Below are positions 1 through 8,909 of a DNA stretch of 54,707 nt, one piece after another. How positions within the stretch are numbered: position 1 is the first letter of the stretch; each line of letters starts with the position of its first letter. The notes under the pieces were generated by a model. It was not told where the DNA came from. It was given only the letters and a program-made list of their open reading frames with translations, and did not search any database. A program made the position numbers and the translations under genes. Source of the DNA: Clostridiaceae bacterium (GTDB taxonomy: Bacteria > Bacillota > Clostridia > DUPQ01); contig JAAYBX010000151.1 in assembly GCA_012729955.1 (NCBI GenBank), forward strand, positions 1-54,707, written 5' to 3'.

Positions 1-106
1 AAGCAGCAGGAAGAGAAAGCAGTAATGCTCCTATAATTATAATCAACACGAAACCAACCGCTATAATCTGCATCGTGCTTATTCTTATTTTCTTCTTTTG
101 TTCCAT
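1..106 (-). CDS. TrkH/KtrB-family potassium uptake protein, N-terminal fragment
   Basis: Only the first 35 codons are inside the window; the gene runs off the left edge. The ATG at 106 opens a short basic stretch (MEQKKKIRIST), then MQIIAVGFVLIIIIGALLL and SLPAA. This matches the start of TrkH/KtrB K+ channels, which have a cytosolic basic leader, a first helix with a GF..II.IGALLL pattern, and LP at its end. An AAGGAGC ribosome binding site lies in the last codons of the SGNH hydrolase gene just upstream, so the two are probably co-transcribed. The family forms the membrane pore of Ktr/Trk potassium importers together with a TrkA/KtrA subunit, which is not visible here. The call rests on one helix only. 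Confidence 0.7.
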   Translation of the reverse strand, partial: MEQKKKIRISTMQIIAVGFVLIIIIGALLLSLPAA

Positions 107-110
107 TTGG

Positions 111-1175
111 CTATATAAGCTCCTTAACCATCTGTCCTATCTTCTTGGCCATCCTTAAAAATCCTAAATCATTCGGATGGCACCCGTCTACAGTGCAGCA
201 GTCTGTGTAATCATCTCCGAAAAGGCTTCTTCCGTCTATGAAATAAACGTTCTTATCTCCCTTTTCGACTGCACTCATGTAGGTCTTATAAATTATATCC
301 CTTCTTTTTATCTTGTCAAAAGAATAATCGGAAAAGTCCGGTTTTGATATAAATATGACTGGCAGATCTGGCTTTTTATTTCGTATTATATTAAAGAACT
401 TTTCGTGAGTATTTATCAAGTGCTCTATAGATGGTGCATTATGGTCATAATCAAGAACAAATACGCTCATATCCATATCTGATATGTATTCAGCCATTGC
501 TTGCTCACCTAATGCTGAACCGGAAAATCCCAGATTTATATAATCTGTATCACACATTCTGGATATAATACCTTGATATGAATTTCCAGGTCTTGAGGCG
601 CATCCTCCCTGTGTTATTGAAGAACCATAATATACGACCGGTATCTTATGCTTATACTGCATTCCTTTACCTAATATCGCACCTTCCTGCAAACCGATAT
701 ACACTTTATCAACACTGTTATATAAAGGGAAATTTAGTGTGAGATATCTCATTTTATGCTCATCAAACCTTATTCTCATCTCATACCAGTCTTTTGAATC
801 AACTTCAGGTGTGAATCTGCTTAAGAATACGCTTCTTCCTGTAAAATCCTCATAAATATCGAATCCGCTCGAACCCAGAAGCGTCATATGGTTCATCCTG
901 TATATCTCAGGGGTGTATACCTGTATGCAAAGATACAAAGAATCCGTACAAAACCTTATTCTGCCTCCTGATGTGTGAAGATAATGTTTTTTCACGCCAA
1001 AATTACATTGATTAGCTACTTCATCAGGAAGCCTTTTAAACACCGGCTGGTTTATTGGATCATACAGCCCGTAAAGATCAAATGGTTCTTTTCTTATATC
1101 AAGATAAATTAGATCTTTGTCATCAAGATTAGTTTTAGGTCTAAGCTCTTCGAAGTATTCATTAGCTTTTTTCAT
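111..1175 (-). CDS. SGNH/GDSL hydrolase family protein with N-terminal beta domain
   Basis: 354 aa with no signal peptide or membrane segment, so probably cytosolic. Residues 1-175 fit the beta-sandwich SGNH_hydro_N type domain. Residues 180-354 form the SGNH hydrolase domain: block I YYGSSITQGG (catalytic Ser about 185/186), block II LGFSGSALGE (about 215-224), a block III Asn in DYDHNAP (about 246), and block V DGCHPND with Asp330 and His333. The family deacetylates or de-esterifies sugars and lipids; the substrate here is unknown. It starts 24 bp after purF with an AAGGAA site and is followed 4 bp later by the trkH-like gene, so it sits in a mixed operon that gives no clue to its substrate. 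Confidence 0.85.
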   Translation of the reverse strand: MKKANEYFEELRPKTNLDDKDLIYLDIRKEPFDLYGLYDPINQPVFKRLPDEVANQCNFGVKKHYLHTSGGRIRFCTDSLYLCIQVYTPEIYRMNHMTLLGSSGFDIYEDFTGRSVFLSRFTPEVDSKDWYEMRIRFDEHKMRYLTLNFPLYNSVDKVYIGLQEGAILGKGMQYKHKIPVVYYGSSITQGGCASRPGNSYQGIISRMCDTDYINLGFSGSALGEQAMAEYISDMDMSVFVLDYDHNAPSIEHLINTHEKFFNIIRNKKPDLPVIFISKPDFSDYSFDKIKRRDIIYKTYMSAVEKGDKNVYFIDGRSLFGDDYTDCCTVDGCHPNDLGFLRMAKKIGQMVKELI

Positions 1176-1199
1176 AATATTCCTTCTTCTTTAATAAAG

Positions 1200-2606
1200 T
1201 TATTCTTCCAATTGGAATTTGGACATCTCCACACAGTCTGTTCCGTAATCATTATTAAAGCATCCTGTACAAAACGGTAAAGAACATTTGTTACACGCTT
1301 CTTTCAATCCTTCTACGCTAATGAAACCCAAGGAGTCTGCACCGATCCTTTTGCAAATTTCCTCAATAGATATCTGATTTGCTATAAGGTTCTGTTCGTT
1401 GTCGATATCTGTACCGAAATGGCATGTATGTCGAAATGGAGGGGATGATATCCTCATATGAACCTGTTTCGCATTAATGCTTCTGAGAGAGGATATGATT
1501 TTAGCACTTGTTGTTCCGCGCACTATGGAATCATCAACAAGAACAATGCTCTTTCCTTCAATATTTGCTCTTAGCGGGTTCAGCTTAATTTTTACAGCAT
1601 GCTCTCTTTGAAGCTGGGACGGATAAATAAATGACCTTCCTATGTATCTGTTCTTAACAAATCCTGATACCAGAGGAAGCCCGCTTTCATATGCATATCC
1701 CATAGCCGCTTCCAGACCGCTGTCAGGAACACCACACACCACATCAGCATCAATTGGGTGTTCTTTTGCCAGCATGCGTCCCATATTGAATCTGGCTTCA
1801 TATACGCTTAAATTGTCTATTACTGAATCAGGTCTTGCAAAATACACATACTCAAAAATACATAACCCTTGTTTCTTTGCAACAAGTTCTACACTGCTGT
1901 GTATAATTTCACCATTTTCAATAATTATGACTTCTCCAGGAATTACATCTCTTACAAAGTCAAATCCGCAGCTGTCCAAGGCACAGGACTCTGATGCAAC
2001 AGCTATTCCATATTCATTCTTCCCTATACATAAGGGACGGAATCCATGAGGATCGCGAACAGCGACCAGTTTCTTGTCTCCTGTCATCAGCACAAGGGAA
2101 AATGCACCACATAAAATCTTAGAAGCCTCAATTACGCCTTTTAGAAGATTCTTACAGCTTATTATGTTAAATGCGATTAAAGAGGAAATTACCTCAGAAT
2201 CTGATGTCGCTGAAAAATCCAGACCTTCTTTTTCCAGCATAGAACGTACCTGTTTTGCATTCGTAATATTTCCATTATGTGCGGTAGCAATCCTGCCGGT
2301 AAGATATTCTGTCAGAAAAGGCTGTACATTCTTAATGGTATTGGAACCTGTAGTAGAATATCTCGCGTGACCTATAGCTGTCTTTGCTTTAGGCAGCTTA
2401 GCTAAAACTTTTTCTGTCAGTACTTCATTAACCAGTCCTACATCTTTTTCTAAAACTATAGACTGGTTATATGATAATGCTATTCCAGCACCTTCCTGTC
2501 CTCTATGCTGTAAAGCTAAAAGTCCGTTATATACGACTCCTGCTGCTTCCTCGCATTTCAAACTAGTCCCAATTATCGCGCATTCTTCTCTTAACTTATC
2601 CAGCAT
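1200..2606 (-). CDS. purF: amidophosphoribosyltransferase
   Basis: 468 aa. Catalyses the first committed step of purine synthesis: PRPP plus glutamine gives phosphoribosylamine. The N-terminal Ntn-type glutaminase starts at MLDKLREEC; Cys9 becomes the N-terminal nucleophile after removal of a short propeptide. HRGQEGAGI follows at about residues 35-43. The C-terminal phosphoribosyltransferase half has the PRPP loop VLVDDSIVRGTTS. Cysteines in GLCIFEYVYF, RHTCHFG and the C-terminal CNKC..CTGC region fit the Bacillus-type enzyme that carries a 4Fe-4S cluster. The start is chosen at the second Met, where AGGTGGG sits 5 nt upstream; a longer reading adds six residues. No other purine genes are adjacent; it lies between hyuA-like and the SGNH hydrolase gene. 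Confidence 0.97.
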   Translation of the reverse strand: MLDKLREECAIIGTSLKCEEAAGVVYNGLLALQHRGQEGAGIALSYNQSIVLEKDVGLVNEVLTEKVLAKLPKAKTAIGHARYSTTGSNTIKNVQPFLTEYLTGRIATAHNGNITNAKQVRSMLEKEGLDFSATSDSEVISSLIAFNIISCKNLLKGVIEASKILCGAFSLVLMTGDKKLVAVRDPHGFRPLCIGKNEYGIAVASESCALDSCGFDFVRDVIPGEVIIIENGEIIHSSVELVAKKQGLCIFEYVYFARPDSVIDNLSVYEARFNMGRMLAKEHPIDADVVCGVPDSGLEAAMGYAYESGLPLVSGFVKNRYIGRSFIYPSQLQREHAVKIKLNPLRANIEGKSIVLVDDSIVRGTTSAKIISSLRSINAKQVHMRISSPPFRHTCHFGTDIDNEQNLIANQISIEEICKRIGADSLGFISVEGLKEACNKCSLPFCTGCFNNDYGTDCVEMSKFQLEE

Positions 2607-2631
2607 TATATTCCCACCTAACATTATATTG

Positions 2632-4638
2632 TTAATTATACTCTATATTTCCGCTTACTGTTGCAATAACTACAGTTCCAAGTTCAATCTGTCTTCCTTT
2701 TTTTGCTGTTGCAGTCTTTGTAATCACCTTAGTTTCAACATTAAAGCTTTCAGCAATACCCTTTAGCTTTGCATCATTCAAAGCTGCATCAGATGCAGCC
2801 TTTTTTGCATATTCCACTGCTTCATCAAAATTGTCTGAAACATGCTTGCCAGCAGGTGCGAATACTATATACGAGCTGTCATATTCATTACGAATCTCCA
2901 CCTGATATACTGATCGGACATTACTTACTACAGCACCTATCGCATTTGCAACTTTTGCATTCTGGGGTATTATGCATATGGTACCTAAAGCTTTCGCTAC
3001 ATCAGGAAGGAATATGTGTGTCGGAGCACCGATACCGACAAGAGACATATCCGTCTTGAAATTGACTGGAAGGTCTTTATGCGAATTATCCTTATATGAA
3101 TTACATATAAGTTCAGCAACCTGTTCATTAACACCATATTTAAAACTATCAGGATATTTATCGCTTAACAGAATTCTTACAATGTTTTCGTACAATTTAA
3201 GCTTAATAGTATCATATACCATATCACAAAATTCTTCTTCAGTATATTCATTACCGGTCTCCTCAAGTATATTTGCAAGAATATATCTGACAGCAGTCTG
3301 AGGAGCTTTATCATCAAAAGAGTTGAAGTCTTTCTTTATATGCATAATGTCAGTTGGCGTAAGGCCTACTCTGATTATAACGCCTTCTGATTCCAGTCTT
3401 TTTGTATTGATAGTATATATATCCCTGTTCAATGCTTTTGCAGCTTTTTCCAAAAGCACAGGTTCGTTTTCCACAAGCTTGATTAGTTCGAGTTCATCTT
3501 TAGAATAAGAAGACCTGCTAGTAATTTTTTTCTGCAGAAAAAGAAATTCATACAAAGGATAGCTGTGGTATTTTTTTGAATCAGCAAGTTCTTCCAGCTC
3601 TTTATTAATATTAGGCCATCTGCTTGCAGCAACACATAATGGTATCATCCTCTGAGGCAGTTGTATAACTTTTCCATGCTCTACTCTTATTGCACTGTCA
3701 CCGCCTAATCCAAAGGTATCTATGTATACGCCATGTACAAATGTCTTCCATGAACCTATCTTGACACCGCTGTCTGCATTCAATGGTATTCCGTTTTTAA
3801 CTATTGATATATCTGTAGTAGTGCCTCCCATATCGATTATCAAGCAGTTCTGCTCATTTGTTATGCTTATTCCTCCAGTGACAGAAGAAGCAGGTCCAGA
3901 CAAAATTGTTTCAACCGGCTTCATCTTTGAATACTGTTCAGACATCTTGGTACTGTCGCTTCTGACAACAGCTATAGGCGCATTTATATTCCTATCTGCA
4001 AGCGCATTCTTTATACTTTCCAGAAACTGTTGAATAATGGGTATGAGTTTCGCATTAAGCAATGTACTTGAACCTCTTTGTATAGAGTTTAGCTCATAAA
4101 ACAGCTCGTGACCGCATACAACAGGTATATCATATCTATCCAGAACCTGCTTTTTTGCCGCCTTTTCCAGCATTGCACCGTTATTCATGGCAAAAACTTC
4201 GACTATACCCAATCCTTCTGCATCATTCATCCAGCTTTCAAGTTCCATAAAAAGCTTGTCCCAGTTAGGTTCCTGTGCCTTGCTGCCGTTAAAATCGCTG
4301 CTATTTTCACATAAATATACATCATTCTTGTTTGTAAGTCCGTAATTCATACCTACCATATCAAAGACTTTCTTGTCTACTCCGAAAAATATAAGCTTAG
4401 CTCTTCCGCCTTTGTTCTCAACACATGCATTGGTAGCTAAAGTTGTCGAAAGTGCAACTATTTCTACTTTCGGGAAATATACGTTATCAAGAAGGGATAA
4501 TGCATTAATTATGCCTTTTTCCAGTTTTTCGTGAGTTGTAAGGGCTTTTGAGGAACATAATACCCTGTTAGTAATAAAATCATATATCACGGCATCTGTA
4601 TATGTACCGCCTGTATCTATTCCGATTCCAAGTGTCAT
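2632..4638 (-). CDS. hydantoinase/oxoprolinase family protein (HyuA type)
   Basis: 668 aa. It opens with the ASKHA-type phosphate loop IGIDTGGTYTDAV (residues 5-17) and has a second one, IDMGGTTTDISIV, at 268-280, as in the A subunit of ATP-dependent hydantoinases, 5-oxoprolinases and acetone carboxylases. GGAGGT lies 5 nt before ATG. HyuA proteins normally pair with a HyuB subunit, but no HyuB is next to it: purF follows after 25 bp and a Gfo/Idh oxidoreductase precedes. It may act alone or with a subunit encoded elsewhere. The substrate cannot be read from the sequence. ATP-dependent opening of a cyclic amide is the family's usual chemistry. Confidence 0.85.
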   Translation of the reverse strand: MTLGIGIDTGGTYTDAVIYDFITNRVLCSSKALTTHEKLEKGIINALSLLDNVYFPKVEIVALSTTLATNACVENKGGRAKLIFFGVDKKVFDMVGMNYGLTNKNDVYLCENSSDFNGSKAQEPNWDKLFMELESWMNDAEGLGIVEVFAMNNGAMLEKAAKKQVLDRYDIPVVCGHELFYELNSIQRGSSTLLNAKLIPIIQQFLESIKNALADRNINAPIAVVRSDSTKMSEQYSKMKPVETILSGPASSVTGGISITNEQNCLIIDMGGTTTDISIVKNGIPLNADSGVKIGSWKTFVHGVYIDTFGLGGDSAIRVEHGKVIQLPQRMIPLCVAASRWPNINKELEELADSKKYHSYPLYEFLFLQKKITSRSSYSKDELELIKLVENEPVLLEKAAKALNRDIYTINTKRLESEGVIIRVGLTPTDIMHIKKDFNSFDDKAPQTAVRYILANILEETGNEYTEEEFCDMVYDTIKLKLYENIVRILLSDKYPDSFKYGVNEQVAELICNSYKDNSHKDLPVNFKTDMSLVGIGAPTHIFLPDVAKALGTICIIPQNAKVANAIGAVVSNVRSVYQVEIRNEYDSSYIVFAPAGKHVSDNFDEAVEYAKKAASDAALNDAKLKGIAESFNVETKVITKTATAKKGRQIELGTVVIATVSGNIEYN

Positions 4639-4704
4639 AAAATACCTCCAAACGGTAATATTCTATATAACCGGAGAAAGATTTACCACATATATTTTCA
4701 TAAA

Positions 4705-5961
4705 TCACAGATATATCAGTTTCCCGCCTTCTTTTCTTGACTGCTCAGCCAGCATGACATTACGATGACTTACAATAGTTGTATCTATAAAGGTGAGATC
4801 ATCCGTTTTAATAGGTTTGCCAGACAACAGCTTAATGAAGTTCTTTACTATAGCAATGTCACCTGATATATGCACAAAGTGTATGACTCCTGCATAGACT
4901 GTTTTCTTACATTTCCCAAATCTGTTTATGATAAATCTTCCTTTTGATTCATCGCATAAGATATCAGCTTTTTCCATATGTATGCTGGTTCTTCTGTAAT
5001 TAAGCCTGGAAAATGCCGTGACATTTAAATTGACATATCTGTCATCACCATAATCCATTGTTACCACCTGATGGTCACATGCATTATTGTCACATTTATA
5101 TACACATCTGCCAAACAAGCCGTTCCGCAATGAATCATATTTATCCTGCCTGTTGTATATTGGTTTTCCTGTTATAACATTCCCTAAAAACTTTAAGAAT
5201 GTGAATCTCCATATAGGTGCTGTGATATACAGCTTTTCCGCATCATACGGGCATTTTTCTCTAACCTGTTTTGGACAGTCAAGGCATATTTTGCCACTGT
5301 CCTTTGGTGCATTTTCATTTTTAAAGTAAGAAAGGCTTCCGTATGACGATACCGATCTGCAACCATCTCCCATTAACCAGTGTATTAAATCGAAGTCATG
5401 GCAGCATTTAGCCATCAGCATAGGTGTTGTTTTTTCCGAATCCCTCCAGTTCCCTCTGACATAACTATGTGCGAAATGGAAGTAGCCTATGTTTTCAGTA
5501 TGCTCTATTGATACGATTTTCCCATATTTTCCGCTCTTTACAAGCTGATTCATTTTTTTAAAAAACGGTGAGTATCTCATGACATGGCATACTACCACAT
5601 GCAGGCCTTTTTCTTTTGCTCTGTCGCGTATTTCCTCACATTCAGATATATCCGTTGAAACTGGTTTCTCCAGCATAATATGATATCCGCACTCTATAGC
5701 AGCGATGGCATGGCGGTAATGGTCATTATCCATTGTACATATGTATATTGCATCTGCTAATCTGCCAGCTTTAAAAAAATCCTCTTCATTCAGGTATCTG
5801 TTGTTTTTATCAACTCTATATTTATCACCATATGTGTTCAACCTGTATTCATCAGAATCGCATAAAGCAGTTATTTTTGCATTTCTGTTGTTTAGGAGCC
5901 TTGTCCATCTCATATATCCGCTGCCTCTGTTGCCTAAGCCAATGACTGCTATTGTAATCAT
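4705..5961 (-). CDS. Gfo/Idh/MocA family NAD(P)-dependent oxidoreductase
   Basis: 418 aa. The N-terminal Rossmann fold has IAVIGLGNRGSGY (residues 4-16), and EKP at 98-100 is the conserved nucleotide- and substrate-binding motif. The C-terminal half is the alpha/beta Gfo_Idh_MocA_C domain. A cysteine set, CLDCPKQ..EKCPY near residues 225-240, recurs in one subgroup of this family. Members oxidise or reduce sugars, inositols or related alcohols; the substrate is not evident. The start is taken at MITIAVIG because its ATG overlaps the stop of the arsC-like gene (ATGA), indicating translational coupling; an upstream in-frame start would add eight residues unlike the family. Confidence 0.88.
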   Translation of the reverse strand: MITIAVIGLGNRGSGYMRWTRLLNNRNAKITALCDSDEYRLNTYGDKYRVDKNNRYLNEEDFFKAGRLADAIYICTMDNDHYRHAIAAIECGYHIMLEKPVSTDISECEEIRDRAKEKGLHVVVCHVMRYSPFFKKMNQLVKSGKYGKIVSIEHTENIGYFHFAHSYVRGNWRDSEKTTPMLMAKCCHDFDLIHWLMGDGCRSVSSYGSLSYFKNENAPKDSGKICLDCPKQVREKCPYDAEKLYITAPIWRFTFLKFLGNVITGKPIYNRQDKYDSLRNGLFGRCVYKCDNNACDHQVVTMDYGDDRYVNLNVTAFSRLNYRRTSIHMEKADILCDESKGRFIINRFGKCKKTVYAGVIHFVHISGDIAIVKNFIKLLSGKPIKTDDLTFIDTTIVSHRNVMLAEQSRKEGGKLIYL

Positions 5962-6308
5962 TTCCCACTCTCCCAGTCTTTCCATATGCCGATTTCATAC
6001 CCTACTGTCGCTTGATTTCCATTTCTTACTACTGGTGTTGTTATAAGGTGCTGGTTCTCCAGGAGCAGGCTCGCCTTATCCTGCTCTTTTGCATATTTTA
6101 TCTGCATAAGCCTGTCCTGGTCTTTTGCTTTCCAATCCAGAAGCTTGTCTATTCCGCCTGCAGATTTTATGACTTTTTCAAGTTCACCTTTGCTCATTCC
6201 CTTATCAAGCATATCAATATACTGGAAAGGTATCTTTCTTTCTTTGAAGAATCTTTCTGCCTTCTTAGTATCAAAGCATTTGCTTTTCCCGAAAATCTGA
6301 ATATTCAT
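5958..6308 (-). CDS. ArsC/Spx-type thioredoxin-fold protein
   Basis: 116 aa. It has the ArsC/Spx fold signature: IFGKSKCFDTKKAERFF with a single Cys at 11 and no second Cys three residues later, and a cis-Pro segment TTPVVRNG near residues 91-98. Full length is typical of the family (110-120 aa). Proteins of this type are often labelled arsenate reductase, but the Arg triad and the resolving cysteine of true ArsC enzymes cannot be confirmed, and there is no ars operon context. A redox or regulatory role is equally possible. It is the first gene of the leftward operon and overlaps the oxidoreductase by 4 nt. Confidence 0.82.
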   Translation of the reverse strand: MNIQIFGKSKCFDTKKAERFFKERKIPFQYIDMLDKGMSKGELEKVIKSAGGIDKLLDWKAKDQDRLMQIKYAKEQDKASLLLENQHLITTPVVRNGNQATVGYEIGIWKDWESGK

Positions 6309-6380
6309 TGCTTTTGCCTCTATATCTTTAATAAATATATTTTAGCATAAAAACCGGGTATTATATGCAAACATGCCTTC

Positions 6381-6409
6381 TTGTAAGTTAGTATGTGCAA
6401 TACTATAAT
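6381..6409 (+). promoter_or_regulatory. sigma-A-type promoter for the URO-D-like gene
   Basis: A -35 TTGTAA at 6381-6386 and a -10 TATAAT at 6404-6409 are separated by 17 bp, in the divergent gap between the arsC-like gene and the URO-D-like gene. The start codon at 6427 follows 17 nt after the -10 box, so the leader would be very short (about 10 nt), with only AGAGG as ribosome binding site. Confidence 0.7.
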
Positions 6410-6426
6410 TAACATAAGAGGTTTTT

Positions 6427-7440
6427 ATGAGGGGAAAAGAAAGAATACAGGCAATATTTGACAAAAAGTTACCCGATCGTGTTCCTACTTTCGAATGGGA
6501 TATATACAAAGGTGTAATGAGGAATATAAGTGATACAGATGATGCATGTGAATTTGTGTTAAGAAACGATATAGATGGGATTGCAATATGGCAGGACAGA
6601 AGGATAAGCAGGATTAATGACAGAAGCTTTATAGATGAATTTAAAGTAGTCCGAGCATATTCTGATGAATACCCTTCAGCTTTAGATTATCCGATTAACA
6701 ATATATCCGACCTAAGAGCTTATAAGATGCCTGATGCGGATGACGAAACGATATATACAACTTTACTGCATGCGATTGATAGGCTTGGAAAAGAAAAAGC
6801 TGTAATCGGACGTGTCAGAGATGTATTTTCCCTTCCGAGAGATCTTTTAGGTTTCGAAAACTGTCTTATGGATTTCATAATCGAACCGGAGCTTGTAAGC
6901 ATGATTATGGAGATGTCAATTGAATACAGCTTAAAGGTTGCAAAGAACATGAAGAGCATGGGCATAACGATAATTGGATGCCTGGATGACATAGCGGACG
7001 CGAAAGGGCCATTTATGGGACCTGAACTTTACAGGCTGCAGGTGCTTCCACATTTTAAGAAATTCATTAAAGGCTGTCATGCTTTGGGTTTGAAAGTCAT
7101 AAAGCATTCAGATGGTAACCTGAACCCTATTCTGGATGACTTAATAGACAGCGGTATAGACGGGCTGGACCCTATCGACCCTATGGGCATGATGGATATT
7201 AAAAGCATTAAACAAAAGTATGGTGACAAAATAGTGCTTAAAGGAAATATCGACTGCGTTTGGACTCTTGTTTCAGGAACAAAGGAGCAGGTGGAGAGAG
7301 ATGTCATAAAATGTTTAGAGGAAGGTATGCCAAATGGCTGCTTCATCATATCCTCTAGTAACAGTATCCACAAAAGCGTAAATCCAGAAAATTATGCACA
7401 TATGCTTTATTGTATTAGAAAGTATGGAGTATATAGATAA
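6427..7440 (+). CDS. uroporphyrinogen decarboxylase (URO-D) family protein
   Basis: 337 aa in the URO-D TIM-barrel fold: an N-terminal RIQAIFDKKLPDRVP segment, a central region with IDGIAIWQD, and a C-terminal part with KHSDGNLNPILDDLIDSGIDGLDPID and LKGNIDC, where URO-D/MtaA-like proteins place ligand and metal-binding residues. It lacks the N-terminal PVWxMRQAGR signature of true HemE, and there are no haem genes nearby, so haem synthesis is unlikely. Family members of this kind are often corrinoid or methyl-transfer related, but no corrinoid protein is encoded here. It has its own promoter and is followed 15 bp later by a membrane protein on the same strand. Confidence 0.8.
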   Translation: MRGKERIQAIFDKKLPDRVPTFEWDIYKGVMRNISDTDDACEFVLRNDIDGIAIWQDRRISRINDRSFIDEFKVVRAYSDEYPSALDYPINNISDLRAYKMPDADDETIYTTLLHAIDRLGKEKAVIGRVRDVFSLPRDLLGFENCLMDFIIEPELVSMIMEMSIEYSLKVAKNMKSMGITIIGCLDDIADAKGPFMGPELYRLQVLPHFKKFIKGCHALGLKVIKHSDGNLNPILDDLIDSGIDGLDPIDPMGMMDIKSIKQKYGDKIVLKGNIDCVWTLVSGTKEQVERDVIKCLEEGMPNGCFIISSSNSIHKSVNPENYAHMLYCIRKYGVYR

Positions 7441-7455
7441 TCAGAAAGGAAAGAT

Positions 7456-8079
7456 ATGAAAGCTTTTTTTGTTAAATACCGGAGGCTTGTATTACTGGCT
7501 GTACCTCTAATTCTGTATATGCTCCATTCAATAACACTGAAATATTTACTGGAAAACAACAGATTCTCTTCGACGAAAACACTTCTTGACCAATATATTC
7601 CTTTTCTTGATTTTGCAATTTACGGTTATTTATTATGGGTTATTCTTGCAGCAGTATCGCTTTTTTTTCTTTTTTCCTGCTTAGGTGACGGATATTACCG
7701 TCTCATTATCGCAATGGTATTATCAGTTTCAATATGTATTGCAGTATATATTTATTTTCCTGTTAAAATGGATATCCCAGATTTTGGGAACTCTGCATTT
7801 CTTGATGCTGTTTTGAAGAACAGAGACATCGCTTCCTTTCCAAATCTTCCTTCTGGTATATTGTTCAACAGTTTTTTCTTTTCAGTTTTTCATAAGAAAA
7901 AGCATGATCACTCAAAATGCTCCCTAATCACCTTGTTATTCGGATTGATACTTGCAGTATGGATTGTTTGTGCCTTGCTTTCCAAAATGGCATATGTGCT
8001 TGATGTGTCTTCCGGAATATTTACAGGTATGGTTTCTTCTTTAATTATCTCATTAATCCCTTTTAAACAAACACATTAA
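7456..8079 (+). CDS. membrane protein resembling PAP2/AUR1 phosphatases but lacking the catalytic His residues
   Basis: 207 aa with about five or six hydrophobic segments (near 12-30, 52-75, 80-100, 155-176, 185-203). The pattern FPNLPSGILFNSFFF (about 130-144) aligns in position with the PAP2 motif FPSxH, and SKMAYVLDVSSGIF (about 175-188) with the final PAP2 motif (S..HYVLDVxxG). In both, the catalytic histidine is replaced (by Pro and Ala), and the Ser of PSxH is Asn. A PAP2-fold pseudoenzyme is therefore inferred from pattern only; the alternative is an unrelated membrane protein. It is downstream of the URO-D-like gene (AGAAAGGAAAG before ATG) and its end overlaps the convergent PHP gene by 4 nt. 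Confidence 0.6.
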   Translation: MKAFFVKYRRLVLLAVPLILYMLHSITLKYLLENNRFSSTKTLLDQYIPFLDFAIYGYLLWVILAAVSLFFLFSCLGDGYYRLIIAMVLSVSICIAVYIYFPVKMDIPDFGNSAFLDAVLKNRDIASFPNLPSGILFNSFFFSVFHKKKHDHSKCSLITLLFGLILAVWIVCALLSKMAYVLDVSSGIFTGMVSSLIISLIPFKQTH

Positions 8080-8909
8080 ATTCTGATAGGTTTCATAATA
8101 CCATCATAAGCATAAACATACTCATAACCGGTTTTCTTCAGCAGACTTACTGCTTTATCGTAAGCAAACAGCAGTCCTGATATAAAATGACAGTCGGAAT
8201 TAACTGATAAAGGTATGTTCTTTTTAAGACATCTTTTCAGAATATACTCTGAGGGGTATAAGACATCAATATTTTTTGCCATAGCGCCTGTATTGACTTC
8301 AACACACGATGTTTTTATAACACTCAAAGTTTTCTCGATTTGATCCTTGTATGATTCTGATTCAGGATTAAATAATACTTTATTAATATTTCTTTTTTCT
8401 AATACATCAAAATGAGCAATCATTACAGGGGTATATGCTTGAATCATTTCTCTTAAGGTCTGGTAGTATCTTGTGTAAAAAGCTGTGCTGTCACCATTGA
8501 ATCCTTCATTAAGCAGTTTCTCCACATTTTCCTGCGTATTATCTGCAGTACCATACCCATTAAGTAAATCAGAATAGATATAATGAACTGAACCAATGAA
8601 ATAGTCCAGGTTCAGCTCATCAAAATCAATATATTTCTTAATATCCAGACCTTGTATATAGTCAAGTTCCATACCAGTGTATACATTAATATTTTTTCCA
8701 TAGGTCTTTTTAAGATAATTCAGTTCGTTTATGTATTTAGGAAGATCATTTTTTTTCATAGCCCATGAACTATCAAGCGGCACAGGAGAATGGTCTGATA
8801 TTCCTATACTGATTAATCCCAGCCTGATTGCTTCTTCTATATATTCATAAGCATCATTATTCCCATCTGAATAACGGGTATGCAGATGTATGGTGTTAAA
8901 CTTGTTCAT
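8076..8909 (-). CDS. PHP-domain phosphoesterase, histidinol-phosphatase (HisJ/HisK-like) family
   Basis: 277 aa, the usual length of the HisK-type PHP family. The metal-binding motifs are in order: HLHTRYSDG (8-16), a GISDHSPV segment (about 38-45), GSVHYI (about 106-111), AHFDV (about 167-171) and SDCHF near residue 238. These coordinate a trinuclear metal site that hydrolyses phosphate esters. No histidine biosynthesis genes are near, so the substrate may be histidinol phosphate or another phosphomonoester. It overlaps the upstream GT2 gene by 14 nt and converges with the PAP2-like gene, ending 4 nt inside it. Confidence 0.85.
   Translation of the reverse strand: MNKFNTIHLHTRYSDGNNDAYEYIEEAIRLGLISIGISDHSPVPLDSSWAMKKNDLPKYINELNYLKKTYGKNINVYTGMELDYIQGLDIKKYIDFDELNLDYFIGSVHYIYSDLLNGYGTADNTQENVEKLLNEGFNGDSTAFYTRYYQTLREMIQAYTPVMIAHFDVLEKRNINKVLFNPESESYKDQIEKTLSVIKTSCVEVNTGAMAKNIDVLYPSEYILKRCLKKNIPLSVNSDCHFISGLLFAYDKAVSLLKKTGYEYVYAYDGIMKPIRI

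Noticed and set aside
5958-6308. Naming the gene arsC
   Set aside because: Only one cysteine and no arsenic operon; the family contains redox and Spx-type proteins, so the symbol is not supported.
6427-7440. Naming the URO-D-like genes hemE
   Set aside because: The N-terminal HemE signature and haem context are missing in both copies.
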